Made by a program: the position numbers and the translations under genes. Below, piece after piece: positions 24,250-31,895 of a DNA stretch of 43,624 nt; the first letter of the stretch is position 1; every line of letters begins with the position of its first letter. The notes beneath the pieces are model-generated. The model did not search any database, was not told the DNA's origin, and worked only from the letters and a program-made list of their open reading frames with translations. Origin of the DNA: a virus; the IMG/VR virus record IMGVR_UViG_3300042007_000262, positions 1 to 43,624 of that record. The stretch is one strand, 5' to 3'.

Positions 24250-24535
24250 TCGGCTTCGGCAATCCTCCAGGGAAGAGTCGGTACAGCTGGCGCCGGGACA
24301 CCTGGTAATCGCTCATCACCCGCTTGACCGCATCGCCGCGCTCCAGCGCCACGCGGATCTGCGCAACCTGGTCGTCGCCGCGCACGACGGGAAAATACGG
24401 GCGCTGGCCGGCGAAGCACGCCATCACCGAATCGACGAACGGCTGCGCCATGCGTTCGCTGACGCCAACATCCCGGATCAGCGCCTCTGTGATCTGAGCG
24501 CGGATCTCGGCCTCGCGCTTGCGCGTCGCGTTCAT
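24242..24535 (-). CDS. Mor-type HTH protein
   Basis: The 97-aa product starts at ATG 24535, overlapping the terminase stop as ATGA. The C-terminal half (VAQIRVALERGDAVKRVMSDYQVSRRQLYRLFPGG) is a helix-turn-helix of the kind found in Mor/C activators of Mu and related phages. The N-terminal helices may dimerise. Located at the end of the packaging genes and before the head genes, it could regulate late transcription. Mor identity is judged by pattern only. Confidence 0.62.
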   Translation of the reverse strand: MNATRKREAEIRAQITEALIRDVGVSERMAQPFVDSVMACFAGQRPYFPVVRGDDQVAQIRVALERGDAVKRVMSDYQVSRRQLYRLFPGGLPKPKR

Positions 24536-26598
24536 AGGCCCCACCCGTCGCGCGTGCCAATGCCAGCGTGCCGACGCGGTGGGCGTGGTGTTTCACGGGA
24601 ATCCACGGCGGCCGGTTGCATCGCCGGCGCCGGTGCCGGCAATGGCGATGTTTCACGGGAATCCGAATCGGGTAGCGGACTGAAGAGGTCGACTGCCGGC
24701 TCGAGCCGTTCCTCTAGCACCGTCCACTCGTGGTCGCGGATCATGTCCAGGCGCACCGCGGGGCTCAGCGCGGCCCAGTACGCGTACACCATCGTGTCGA
24801 ACGATTCGTTGCGTGCGCCCTTCGGCGTGATCCAGCGCTTCGCGTTGAGGTCGTAGTACTCCACGGTCAGGCCCTTGTAGTACTCGGGCGTCAGCTGGCC
24901 AGGATCGGGCTTCAACGGGTCGAACGGCTCACCCTGGCCACCCGGGAAGCGGAGCATGCGCCGCTCGATGTCTGTCTCCGGATTCGCGTCCGCGGTCAAT
25001 CGCCCGAACAGGATGTGCTTGGCCACGTCGGTGCCGACGCCCCACACGCCCACGCTTCGCGCGATCGTGCGATCGCGGTCGTTGACTTCGGTCTTCGCCG
25101 GCTTGTACACGACGCGCTCTGACTTTGCCGAGCGACCGCGCACCACGTAGAGCTTCTGCGGGCGGAATCCGCCAGCGACTTGGACCAAGCGCGACTGACC
25201 GGAGCGGAGCACCTTCGACTTCACGTACTGCGCCACCATTTCGGTCCAGTTGCCACCGTCGATCGCAACCGCCTCGCCGATCATCATCGCGCCACCGCAG
25301 TTGCGGTAGCTGCGCATGAGCCAGGCATCGAGTTCAGCGTAGCCTTCCGGCGTCGACGGATCGCCGGGAATCACGTCGTAGTCGACGACCGAGGCGCGCT
25401 GGCCACGGCCCCAACCGATCACCTGCGCCTCGAAGCGGTCGTGCTGGCAGTCGACGCCGATGGTCAGCACCAATGAACCACGTGGAACACGGCCGCGGTG
25501 CCGGCCAGGTTCGGCACGCGCCGCGATGATGTCCGGGTCGGCCTGCTGCCGTTCGCCCTCGAAGGCCAGGCCTTCGTAGGTGTTCGTGAAAGTGACTTGC
25601 TTCGACGGATCCGCTTTGGCCTTGGCGCGCTCGCCGGCGATGTACAGCCATGACTCGCCGAGTCGATACGGCGCGTACAAGGCGTTGAGGTGGAAGCCCG
25701 GCACGTCGCGCTCGGGAAAGCGGGCGATCCACACGGCCCGCTCGAACATCCAATCCTTGTGCGTTTCTTCGATCGCCTTGCCGCAGTGCTCGCACAGGTA
25801 TGTGCCGTCGTCCTGCAGGTTGTCCATGCGCAGGACCTGCAGGCGTTCGCAATGAGGGCATGGCACGTGGCGTTCGCGCTGGTCGCTCGCCTCGTACTCG
25901 TCGTCGATGATGCTGTCGCCCTTGATGGTGGGCGAGCTGCAGAGATAGATCTTGCGACGGCCCTGGTAGGTGCCGGTGCGGCGGATGGCGGCTTCCAGTG
26001 CGCTGCCCTGGCCATTGAGGTTGCGCAGGAACTCGTCGACCTCGTCGCAGTAGAGGTAGCGGACCGGCATCGAGCGCACGGCCACCGAACTGTTCGCTGT
26101 CGCAATGACCAGGATGCCGCCGGGGAACTCTTTCGCGCGGACGGTGTTGCCGCTGTCGCGGCTGCGCGCAGGCGGGACCACGCGGCTCCATTCCGGGCTT
26201 GCCTCGATCGACGGCGCGATACGCTGCTTGCTATGTCGCTCGGCCAGGTCGATGCCCGGCACCAGCAGCATGATCGGGCCCGGGTCGTGGCACATGTTGT
26301 GCCCGATCGCGTTGATCAGCACTTCCGTGCCGCCGACCTGCGTCGGCTTCTTGAAGACGATCTTCTCGGCCGGATGGCTGGGCGACAGCACGTCCATGAT
26401 CTCGACCAGGTGCGGGTTGCGCGTGTTGCGCCACGGGCCAGGCTCGGCCGAGCTCGCTTCCGGCAGCACCCGGTAGAGCTCGGACCACATGCTGATCGTG
26501 AGCGGCGCCCGCGGCAGCCAGGCCTTCGCCCACGCCTGGTCGACGATGTCCTCGGCGTTACCGAGAAGGTCGACGAAGTCGGCGTCGTCGAAACTCAC
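24532..26598 (-). CDS. Terminase large subunit, lambda gpA family
   Basis: The 688-aa protein packages DNA into proheads. Walker A-like KPTQVGGT lies at 84-91, Walker B YLYCDEVDEF at 181-190, a zinc-binding pair C247/C250 and C269/C272, and the start of the nuclease domain with IGVDCQHD (Asp383). This is the gpA (GpA-type) terminase layout used by cos phages. The C-terminal ~40 residues are a Pro/Ala-rich tail containing two DSRET repeats, encoded by the parS-like 16-mers described separately. It overlaps the small subunit gene by four bases. Confidence 0.94.
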   Translation of the reverse strand: MSFDDADFVDLLGNAEDIVDQAWAKAWLPRAPLTISMWSELYRVLPEASSAEPGPWRNTRNPHLVEIMDVLSPSHPAEKIVFKKPTQVGGTEVLINAIGHNMCHDPGPIMLLVPGIDLAERHSKQRIAPSIEASPEWSRVVPPARSRDSGNTVRAKEFPGGILVIATANSSVAVRSMPVRYLYCDEVDEFLRNLNGQGSALEAAIRRTGTYQGRRKIYLCSSPTIKGDSIIDDEYEASDQRERHVPCPHCERLQVLRMDNLQDDGTYLCEHCGKAIEETHKDWMFERAVWIARFPERDVPGFHLNALYAPYRLGESWLYIAGERAKAKADPSKQVTFTNTYEGLAFEGERQQADPDIIAARAEPGRHRGRVPRGSLVLTIGVDCQHDRFEAQVIGWGRGQRASVVDYDVIPGDPSTPEGYAELDAWLMRSYRNCGGAMMIGEAVAIDGGNWTEMVAQYVKSKVLRSGQSRLVQVAGGFRPQKLYVVRGRSAKSERVVYKPAKTEVNDRDRTIARSVGVWGVGTDVAKHILFGRLTADANPETDIERRMLRFPGGQGEPFDPLKPDPGQLTPEYYKGLTVEYYDLNAKRWITPKGARNESFDTMVYAYWAALSPAVRLDMIRDHEWTVLEERLEPAVDLFSPLPDSDSRETSPLPAPAPAMQPAAVDSRETPRPPRRHAGIGTRDGWGL
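24589..24664 (+). repeat. Two identical parS-like 16-mers, 60 bp apart
   Basis: TGTTTCACGGGAATCC occurs at 24589-24604 and again at 24649-24664. It matches the bacterial parS consensus TGTTTCACGTGAAACA at 13 of 16 positions, with the left half complete. The 44 bases between the copies and the outer flanks are not duplicated. The copies are in the same reading frame (20 codons apart) and encode DSRET twice in the terminase tail. Confidence 0.7.
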
Positions 26599-27239
26599 GC
26601 GGCCTCCGCCTGGTCGTCGGGCTTCGGCATGGCCAGGCCGGCCAGCGCCTTGCAGAACTCCCGGTCCGACTCTTCGAGCAGCTGCTCGATGCGGCGCGGA
26701 TCCGTCTCAAGCGCGAGCGTCGGCGCGAGGCGGCGCCGGCGGGAGGCCAGCACATCGAGCGCTTGCCGCACGTGGTGGGCGATGCGGTTCGTGACATCAG
26801 CCGCGTGCAGGAGGTCGCCGGCCTCGCGGGCGAGCTCGAGCTCGCGCTGCATCGCGCTGGCGCGCTTGTCGCGGGCGGCCTCGCGCTGGTAGTTCAGCCG
26901 GTCGGGGTCAGCCTCGTAGCCGCCCTCCGGCGCCGCCGTGGCGCCTGTGCGGGCGCTGGATGCGCCAGCGGCAGCCGGCGCCCGCTGGCGGCCGGTACGG
27001 TCGCCGCCGCGGCCAGGATCAAGCGTGGCGCGCAAGCGGGCATTCGATGCGTTCGGCAGCACCCGCCCGTCGCGGTCCAGGACCAGCATGTCGCGGCTCT
27101 TCCAGCGCGACACCATCGCTTCCGACACGCCGCGCAGCGCAGCGAACGCCGCCTGCGTGATGCCAACCTCGGCCGCCAGCGCCTGAAGATCGGCGGCGGC
27201 GGTCTCATTCCTGTCTGAGTTTTGCGGGCCGGTGGTCAT
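26595..27239 (-). CDS. Terminase small subunit (HTH DNA-binding)
   Basis: The 214-aa product has an N-terminal helix-turn-helix (LAAEVGITQAAFAALRGVSEAMVSRWKSR), a basic linker rich in Gly/Ala/Arg, and a C-terminal helical half (DPDRLNYQREAARDKRASAM...). This matches Nu1/DUF1441-type small terminases, which recognise cos and recruit the large subunit. It overlaps terL by four bases and is the first gene after the noncoding cos/iteron region. AGGAAAGG precedes the ATG. Confidence 0.82.
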   Translation of the reverse strand: MTTGPQNSDRNETAAADLQALAAEVGITQAAFAALRGVSEAMVSRWKSRDMLVLDRDGRVLPNASNARLRATLDPGRGGDRTGRQRAPAAAGASSARTGATAAPEGGYEADPDRLNYQREAARDKRASAMQRELELAREAGDLLHAADVTNRIAHHVRQALDVLASRRRRLAPTLALETDPRRIEQLLEESDREFCKALAGLAMPKPDDQAEAA

Positions 27240-27340
27240 TTCAGCCCTTTCCTGAAACCTTTCACACGTAACCCATTGAAATTAACCAAAAACTTTAGGC
27301 AGAAACTACGCGAGAATCGCGCGCTTGCTGCCCGCAGGAA
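27240..27340 (-). other. AT-rich leader upstream of the terminase genes
   Basis: Positions ~27262-27305 are distinctly AT-rich in a GC-rich genome, including TTAATTTCAATGGG on the - strand. This could hold the late promoter, an IHF-type bend site, or part of a cosB-like region. No promoter can be called with certainty. Confidence 0.35.
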
Positions 27341-27360
27341 GGTCCCCCCCGGGGAGGACC
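27341..27360. other. GC-rich near-perfect 20-bp dyad, candidate cosN
   Basis: GGTCCCCCCCGGGGAGGACC is rotationally symmetric except for one mismatched pair (positions 6 and 15). GC-rich dyads upstream of the small terminase gene are where cos nicking sites lie in lambda-like phages. The terminase is of the cos-cutting gpA type, which fits. Direct repeats CGTTCCACGG follow at 27363-27372 and 27377-27386. Confidence 0.45.
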
Positions 27361-27362
27361 CG

Positions 27363-27386
27363 CGTTCCACGGGGCACGTTCCACGG
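27363..27386 (+). repeat. Direct repeat CGTTCCACGG x2
   Basis: Two exact 10-bp copies start at 27363 and 27377 (14-bp period), right next to the GC-rich dyad. They could be terminase binding elements. Confidence 0.55.
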
Positions 27387-27451
27387 CCCGGGGCCCGGCG
27401 TGCCGCACCGCGGCATCGAGCCTGCCCGACCGTCGTTCCCGACCGCGCCGA

Positions 27452-27680
27452 GGTCGGGCTGAGGTTGGGATGCGAACGAACCGCAACGCCCGGCCTCTTT
27501 CCCGACCTGCCCAACCTGCCCAACCTGCATGGGTTTATGTGATGCGAAGAAGGTCGGTAGTGACTGCCATACGCACGTGAGCCCGAAAGGTCGGGAAGGT
27601 TGGGCAGCGCCGCAACACACTTAGCCCGAGGTCGGGCAGAGAGGTTGGGCAGGTCGGGCATGGGCGCCCTCAAGGTTGGG
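27452..27680. repeat. Cluster of GGTYGGG iterons, both orientations
   Basis: The heptamer GGTCGGG or GGTTGGG occurs in + orientation at 27452, 27463, 27589, 27598, 27630, 27643, 27652 and 27674 (with a partial copy at 27552), and in - orientation at 27501, 27510 and 27519. Within groups the spacing is 9-13 bases, close to a helical turn. The region is noncoding and lies between the replication and packaging genes. It could be a replication origin or a terminase-binding site; runs of G also allow G-quadruplex formation. Confidence 0.65.
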
Positions 27681-27686
27681 CAAGCC

Positions 27687-29093
27687 CTAGAAGGGGCAGT
27701 CGTCATCAACGCCTCCCGCCGGCTTGGGTGTGCCGTCGTCCCCCATATCCCCGCTTGCGCGCAGCCAGCGCCGTTCCCGCACCGCTCCGCCGTCGACAAG
27801 CATTCGTCGGTGCGTCCAGCCCAGGCGCTTCATGATTGAGGACACGCGCATCTGCTCGGGCCTGCCATGCTTGGCTGCGTCAGCGCCGATCGCGAACTGA
27901 AGAATCTCGTCTGTCGTAGTCCAGTCGACGCGGGTCGTGTAGGCCAGACGGTTCGGGTAGGCCTTGTCGCCCTGGCCCTGGCCCTCCAGCCACCGGCTGA
28001 TGCGCCCCTCCCAGCTGTCCTCGAAGTAGCGCGCTTCCTGTTCCTCGGCCGCATCGTCGGGCAGCTTCCACCAGGGAACGCCGGCGTCGAATAGGTGGAC
28101 CGCCTCAGCCCACAGCTGATCGCGCAGTTCGATGATCTTCTCGAGCTCGATCACGCCATCGTCCAACACGCGCACGGGTAGGAAGCGGCGGCCGCCGGTG
28201 TGGTCGCGCAGGTACTCGGTTTCGTTGGTGGTGCCGACGAAGACGCACTCGCGGCGGTACGACCGCGGCACCCGTTCATAGGGCGCCCGGTACTTGTCGA
28301 CGCGCCTGGTGATGGCGCCTTTGACGCTGGTGACGTCGGCTTTGCTGAAGCTGTCCATCTCGGCGATCTCGACGCCCCAGCAACCGAGGATGACCTGGTA
28401 GAAGTCCTTACCCGCGGGCGACTCTAGTGTTTCGACGTACCACTGTGCGCCGAACAGCGCCTCGAATGAGGACGTCTTCTTCTTGCCCTGGCCACCTTCA
28501 AGCACGAGCATGAAGTCGACCTTCGATCCGGTGAACGGTTGCTTCGGATCCATCCACAGCAGACGCGATGCGGCCGACACCATGAAGCACGTCGCGGCCT
28601 GCAGGTTGTAGGGCTTGTCCTCGGCGCCGAAGAGATCCACGAACATGCGCTCGACGCGCGGCGTGCCGTCCCACTTCAGACCGCGCAGGTACTCACGTAT
28701 CGGATGCCGGCGATGGCGCCTGGCCACGGTGATGACCGACTTCAGTGCGAGCTCATCGCTCACGCTCATGTAGTAGCGATCAGGCGACTGCAGCCATGCC
28801 GCTAGCTCGCAGCTATCCGTGTCGGTGAACTCGTCTCGATTGCCGCCGGTCCACGGCGGGTCCGAGGCCAGCACCACCTGGTTGCTCGACTCGTTGAGCC
28901 ACACCATGCCGGCGAGGTTCTCGTCGTTCTCCAGAATCATGATGCAGTTGTGCAGCGAACCCTCGACGCCGCCATCCTTGCGCCGCGTGAGCGAGTTCTT
29001 CCATGCGTTCGGATCGGAGTCGCCTGGCGGTGGCGGAGACCCACCACCGTCGACAACCGTGAACTTCTTCTTCGATCCTGCCACGGCGGTCAT
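27687..29093 (-). CDS. VirE-type phage replicative helicase/ATPase
   Basis: The 468-aa product starts at ATG 29093, overlapping the primase stop as ATGA. Residues ~105-400 form the virulence-associated E (VirE) type P-loop domain, with Walker A EGGQGKKKTS (199-208) and a Walker B-like VEIAEMDSF some 40 residues later; TTNETEYLRD and GRRFLPVRV are further family motifs. Together with the preceding primase it forms the phage replication pair. The product ends in an acidic DDDCPF tail. Confidence 0.88.
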   Translation of the reverse strand: MTAVAGSKKKFTVVDGGGSPPPPGDSDPNAWKNSLTRRKDGGVEGSLHNCIMILENDENLAGMVWLNESSNQVVLASDPPWTGGNRDEFTDTDSCELAAWLQSPDRYYMSVSDELALKSVITVARRHRRHPIREYLRGLKWDGTPRVERMFVDLFGAEDKPYNLQAATCFMVSAASRLLWMDPKQPFTGSKVDFMLVLEGGQGKKKTSSFEALFGAQWYVETLESPAGKDFYQVILGCWGVEIAEMDSFSKADVTSVKGAITRRVDKYRAPYERVPRSYRRECVFVGTTNETEYLRDHTGGRRFLPVRVLDDGVIELEKIIELRDQLWAEAVHLFDAGVPWWKLPDDAAEEQEARYFEDSWEGRISRWLEGQGQGDKAYPNRLAYTTRVDWTTTDEILQFAIGADAAKHGRPEQMRVSSIMKRLGWTHRRMLVDGGAVRERRWLRASGDMGDDGTPKPAGGVDDDCPF

Positions 29094-30160
29094 CCTCGAA
29101 TCACTTCGAGGTCGCCAACGCGCTGCGCGGCCCAGGTGGCCAGCTGTCGCGGGGTCCATCCATCATCGAGTGCGTCGGCAAGGTCCCAGCCTTTCGGCTG
29201 GCCCTCGGGATCGATGTAGCGCATCGCGCGAACGCCGGCGCGCTGCAGGAACTGAGCGACGCCAGGATGCTGCAACCCGCTGTAGTCGCGGTGGCCGAGC
29301 ATGGCATCGCGGCCCGGCTGATCGGCATCGGGCCACAGCACGACGTCGCGGCCAGCGAGCGGCGACCAATCGACGTAGGGAATGCCCTTGCCGCCACCTG
29401 GCCAGGTCACCACCGCGTACATCGGCAACGCGCCAGCGCCAGCCGCGCGGCATTTTTCGCCCTCCGGCATCAATACAGGCGCGAGCGGCTTCGCAGCCAG
29501 GTCATCGAGCCCGCAGAGCGGACGCGGCGTCGGGAAAGGTCGAATGCACCACTGCATCGCGCCATCGGGCCCGATGCACCAGGTGATGGTCGGAGTGATC
29601 TTGCCGTCGCCAAACTCGCAGCGCAGGACGTAGCCGAGCAGCGACCCGGCGCTGTTGCGATAGGCATCGGCACGCGTCGGCCTGAATCGCGAGTGGCGGC
29701 CATAGCCGATAATCTCGCCGTCGCCGTTCTTCACGGCGCGCTTGGGATTCCATATCGGCACGGTCCACCCGTCGTCGCGCAGTAAGTTCGGCGCATCGTC
29801 CGGGACAGGCAGCAACGGCACCCACTTCTGAACCGGGCCAGCCTCGACAGCAACCGGATCCGATTCCCGAATCGGTGCATAGTCGCGGTGGCCCAGCTTC
29901 TCGCAGGCCTCTTTGAAGTCCAGGTGATCGTGCCGCATGACGAAGGCGATCACGTCATGGTGCGCGCCGCAGCCGAAGCAATGCACGAAGCCCTTCGCCG
30001 GCGACACGTAGAACGACGGCGTGCGCTCCTGGTGGAAGGGACAGCAACCTTTCCACTCGGATCCGTCGCGCTTGAGTTTCACGTAGGCGCCGACGACGTC
30101 GACGATATCCACGCTGGCGCGCAACGCTTCGGTGTCGATGCGTGGTGCGGGCGCGTTCAA
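29090..30160 (-). CDS. Phage primase with CHC2 zinc finger and Toprim domain
   Basis: The likely start is TTG at 30160, which overlaps the upstream stop as TTGA and gives a 356-aa protein (MNAPAPRIDTEALRASVDIV). The zinc finger residues are C40, H43, C61 and C64, as in DnaG. A Toprim-like region follows, with LMPEGEKCRAAGAG and the metal-binding GRDVVLWPDADQPG. It synthesises RNA primers for phage DNA replication and is translationally coupled to the VirE-type helicase. Confidence 0.88.
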   Translation of the reverse strand: MNAPAPRIDTEALRASVDIVDVVGAYVKLKRDGSEWKGCCPFHQERTPSFYVSPAKGFVHCFGCGAHHDVIAFVMRHDHLDFKEACEKLGHRDYAPIRESDPVAVEAGPVQKWVPLLPVPDDAPNLLRDDGWTVPIWNPKRAVKNGDGEIIGYGRHSRFRPTRADAYRNSAGSLLGYVLRCEFGDGKITPTITWCIGPDGAMQWCIRPFPTPRPLCGLDDLAAKPLAPVLMPEGEKCRAAGAGALPMYAVVTWPGGGKGIPYVDWSPLAGRDVVLWPDADQPGRDAMLGHRDYSGLQHPGVAQFLQRAGVRAMRYIDPEGQPKGWDLADALDDGWTPRQLATWAAQRVGDLEVIRG

Positions 30161-30384
30161 ATCAGCGCACCTTTGCGGCGTGCCCCGAGCGCCTCCCGCT
30201 GCTGGCGGAACTTGATGGCCCGGTACTGCACGCGGAGATAGTCCGCGTTGCGCTCTCTGCAGGAATGCGGTGCGCCGCAACCCTTCGAGCAACCGGTAGG
30301 CAGCTTGGCGATCTCGCCGGCCCAATCTTCGAGCGGCAGCTTCGAGATAGCCATCGCAAAGTGCGAGCAGCACCACAGGCTCAT
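30157..30384 (-). CDS. Small Cys-rich protein (75 aa) before the primase
   Basis: ATG at 30384 overlaps the preceding stop as ATGA. The product contains SLWCCSHF near its start and CSKGCGAPHSCRER in the middle, suggesting a zinc-binding site, and a basic helical C-terminus (YRAIKFRQQREALGARRKG). Operon position suggests a role in replication or regulation. No family recognised. Confidence 0.68.
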   Translation of the reverse strand: MSLWCCSHFAMAISKLPLEDWAGEIAKLPTGCSKGCGAPHSCRERNADYLRVQYRAIKFRQQREALGARRKGALI

Positions 30385-30593
30385 TCGGTCACCTTCAGCA
30401 CCAGGCCGAGCTCGCCTTGCCGGCGCTGCGGCGCTTCCGACTCGCGTCGGAATCGCTCGCGCTCGGCGAGTGCCTCGTCGGGCGTCATCGGCGGTGCCTC
30501 GGTGTCGATCGCGGCGATCGCAGCAAGCACGCCGCGCCTCGATGCCGCGTTGGCGGGTTTCCAGCAGCGGCGTCGAGCGGGCTGCGCGCGCAT
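30381..30593 (-). CDS. Uncertain small gene (70 aa), possibly frameshifted
   Basis: The frame from ATG 30593 ends in TGA at 30381-30383. The second half (VLAAIAAIDTEAPPMTPDEALAERERFRRES in overlapping pieces) looks like real protein, but the first 20 residues (RRRCWKP) do not. In a neighbouring frame, GTG at the TraR stop (GTGA overlap) would give IGDARAARSTPLLETRQRGI, which looks more natural and then degrades. The two good halves join if one base is gained or lost near 30525-30535. The gene may therefore be broken or affected by a sequence error. Confidence 0.45.
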   Translation of the reverse strand: MRAQPARRRCWKPANAASRRGVLAAIAAIDTEAPPMTPDEALAERERFRRESEAPQRRQGELGLVLKVTE

Positions 30594-30599
30594 CGCCGA

Positions 30600-30836
30600 T
30601 CACCGCTGCCTTGCCCAGGGCGCGAACTGTGCGTTGCGCCGTTGATGTTCTTCCTCGCACTCATCGCAGCGCTGGGCGCCTTGCGCGGTGCGCTCGGGTC
30701 GAATCGGTTCGCCACAATCTAGGCGCTCGCAGGTTGTGCGGCCGGCCCGCGCGGTGCGCTGAGCCTGATGCCGTTTGATTGAGTCCTGCACGTGTTCGTC
30801 GTTGAACGACTGCAGGTGGTCCATTGCGTCAGGCAT
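30600..30836 (-). CDS. TraR/DksA-family zinc finger protein
   Basis: The 78-aa product begins with a helical segment (MDHLQSFNDEHVQDSIKRHQ) and carries the four-cysteine zinc finger CERLDCGEPIRPER...CDEC typical of TraR/DksA proteins. TraR-type proteins bind the RNA polymerase secondary channel and alter host transcription without ppGpp. The start at 30836 overlaps the upstream gene by 8 bases; a second ATG four codons later (30824) is possible. It belongs to the leftward early operon. Confidence 0.85.
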   Translation of the reverse strand: MPDAMDHLQSFNDEHVQDSIKRHQAQRTARAGRTTCERLDCGEPIRPERTAQGAQRCDECEEEHQRRNAQFAPWARQR

Positions 30837-31413
30837 GCGTCCGGTCCCCTTCCGGCATGAGTGCTGTAATCGAACGACGAACCGACAGCACAGCGCTGAT
30901 CAGGTCGTCGGACTTGTTGAGAATCTGCAGGGCGTGCTTCAGATCAGCCTCGTTGATGCGGCCGTCGGCCATCGCTGGCGCGATCGCACTCAACAGTTCG
31001 CCGAATTCCGTGCTGAGTTCGCCGACGCTACTGACCGCGTTCGTGTCGACGTTATCGATGCGAACGCAAAGATGGCCACGTCGACGCGCGAGGTCGCGTT
31101 CGCAATCGGAGCGGAAAGGCTCGGGCAACGCGGACACCCACGCGTCCTCGAGGTCGGCCGGCAGCACCTTGACCGTGCCGTCCATATAGCGGCGCAGCAC
31201 CTGGCCGTTGTCTTTCATGGCTCGGCAGAGCGCATCGCCTTCACCGAGGCGCAACTTCACCTGGCGAACATCGGGCGCGACCAGTGCGTGGTAGCGCTCC
31301 GCGACGGCCATCGCGAACGAGTTCGCGTTCGTTGCTGTCTCGTCGAGCATGCGCCGGGTGTATCCGAAGATCACCGACTGGCGCGGCGGCAGATACTGAG
31401 GCCCGCGCTTCAT
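30829..31413 (-). CDS. Early phage protein (194 aa), possible CII-type regulator
   Basis: The product sits where cII lies in lambdoid phages, third in the Cro operon and before the replication genes. It has helical segments throughout; residues ~55-90 (RLGEGDALCRAMKDNGQVL, then RYMDG) could form a DNA-binding helical unit, and the C-terminal part (INEADLKHALQILNKSDDL) is helical as well. I do not recognise a definite family; the CII idea rests on position. The ATG overlaps the previous stop as ATGA. Confidence 0.62.
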   Translation of the reverse strand: MKRGPQYLPPRQSVIFGYTRRMLDETATNANSFAMAVAERYHALVAPDVRQVKLRLGEGDALCRAMKDNGQVLRRYMDGTVKVLPADLEDAWVSALPEPFRSDCERDLARRRGHLCVRIDNVDTNAVSSVGELSTEFGELLSAIAPAMADGRINEADLKHALQILNKSDDLISAVLSVRRSITALMPEGDRTHA

Positions 31414-31574
31414 GCGGAGGCCCTCGCTGGTGCGAGAGGATGCAGGCTATGTTCGATCACACCCGCCTTCGGTTCACTGCCCTGCACGAGTTCCACGTCG
31501 AACGTGGTCGCGGTCAGGTCATGGCCGTCATGTTCCAGCTGGCGCCGAGCGCCTCCCCTGTTAGGCGCGTACAT
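31410..31574 (-). CDS. Small early protein (54 aa) after the Cro-like gene
   Basis: ATG at 31574 is directly adjacent to the Cro-like stop (TGA ATG) with GAGG eight bases upstream, and the frame ends in TGA overlapping the next ATG. The product (MYAPNRGGARRQLEHDGHDL...) has an Arg-rich start and a central strand (TATTFDVELVQG). The tight couplings on both sides make it a real gene. Function unknown. Confidence 0.75.
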   Translation of the reverse strand: MYAPNRGGARRQLEHDGHDLTATTFDVELVQGSEPKAGVIEHSLHPLAPARASA

Positions 31575-31883
31575 TCAGGCCGCCTCAGCGGGTCGCACCC
31601 GCTTCGTGTAGCTGATGACGGCGCCGGCGGCGTCGCGGTGCCACTCCAGGTCGGGCAGCAGCTGCTCGACGGTGACCAGGCCAAACTCCCGGGCACGGTC
31701 GGCCGCGGCCGGCGACTCGGCGACGATCCCGGCCACCGCGCGCTCGATGGCGATCGCGGTGTCCTCGTCGAACCCGTGCTGCAGCCAGTAGTGGACGTGA
31801 CCCGAAGCCGGCTTCCCCTTGACCCGGCGGGCGAGCTCGGTTTGGGTGCCGCAGATGGCGATGGCGCGCTGTAGTGCGTTCAC
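31575..31883 (-). CDS. Cro/YdaS-like regulator
   Basis: The 102-aa product starts with GTG at 31883. The N-terminal part (LQRAIAICGTQTELARRVKG, then SGHVHYWLQHGFDEDTAIAIERA) is a YdaS/Cro-type helix-turn-helix. It is the first gene of the leftward early operon and is divergent from the repressor across three operator-like palindromes, exactly the place of Cro. It should repress the lysogenic promoter and allow lytic growth. The C-terminal ~35 residues are outside the HTH and not recognised. Confidence 0.82.
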   Translation of the reverse strand: MNALQRAIAICGTQTELARRVKGKPASGHVHYWLQHGFDEDTAIAIERAVAGIVAESPAAADRAREFGLVTVEQLLPDLEWHRDAAGAVISYTKRVRPAEAA

Positions 31884-31895
31884 GGAGGCCCATAT

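Noticed and set aside
24242-24535. Mu-like transposable phage
   Set aside because: A Mor-like protein is present, but there is no MuA/MuB transposase, and the element has a tyrosine integrase and a tRNA attachment site.
27236-27799. 187-codon - strand frame across the iteron region
   Set aside because: Its protein is low-complexity repeats (PNLPDLS-type) generated by the DNA iterons, with Arg/Ser/Pro-rich filler, and it starts inside the helicase gene. The region is better explained as noncoding.
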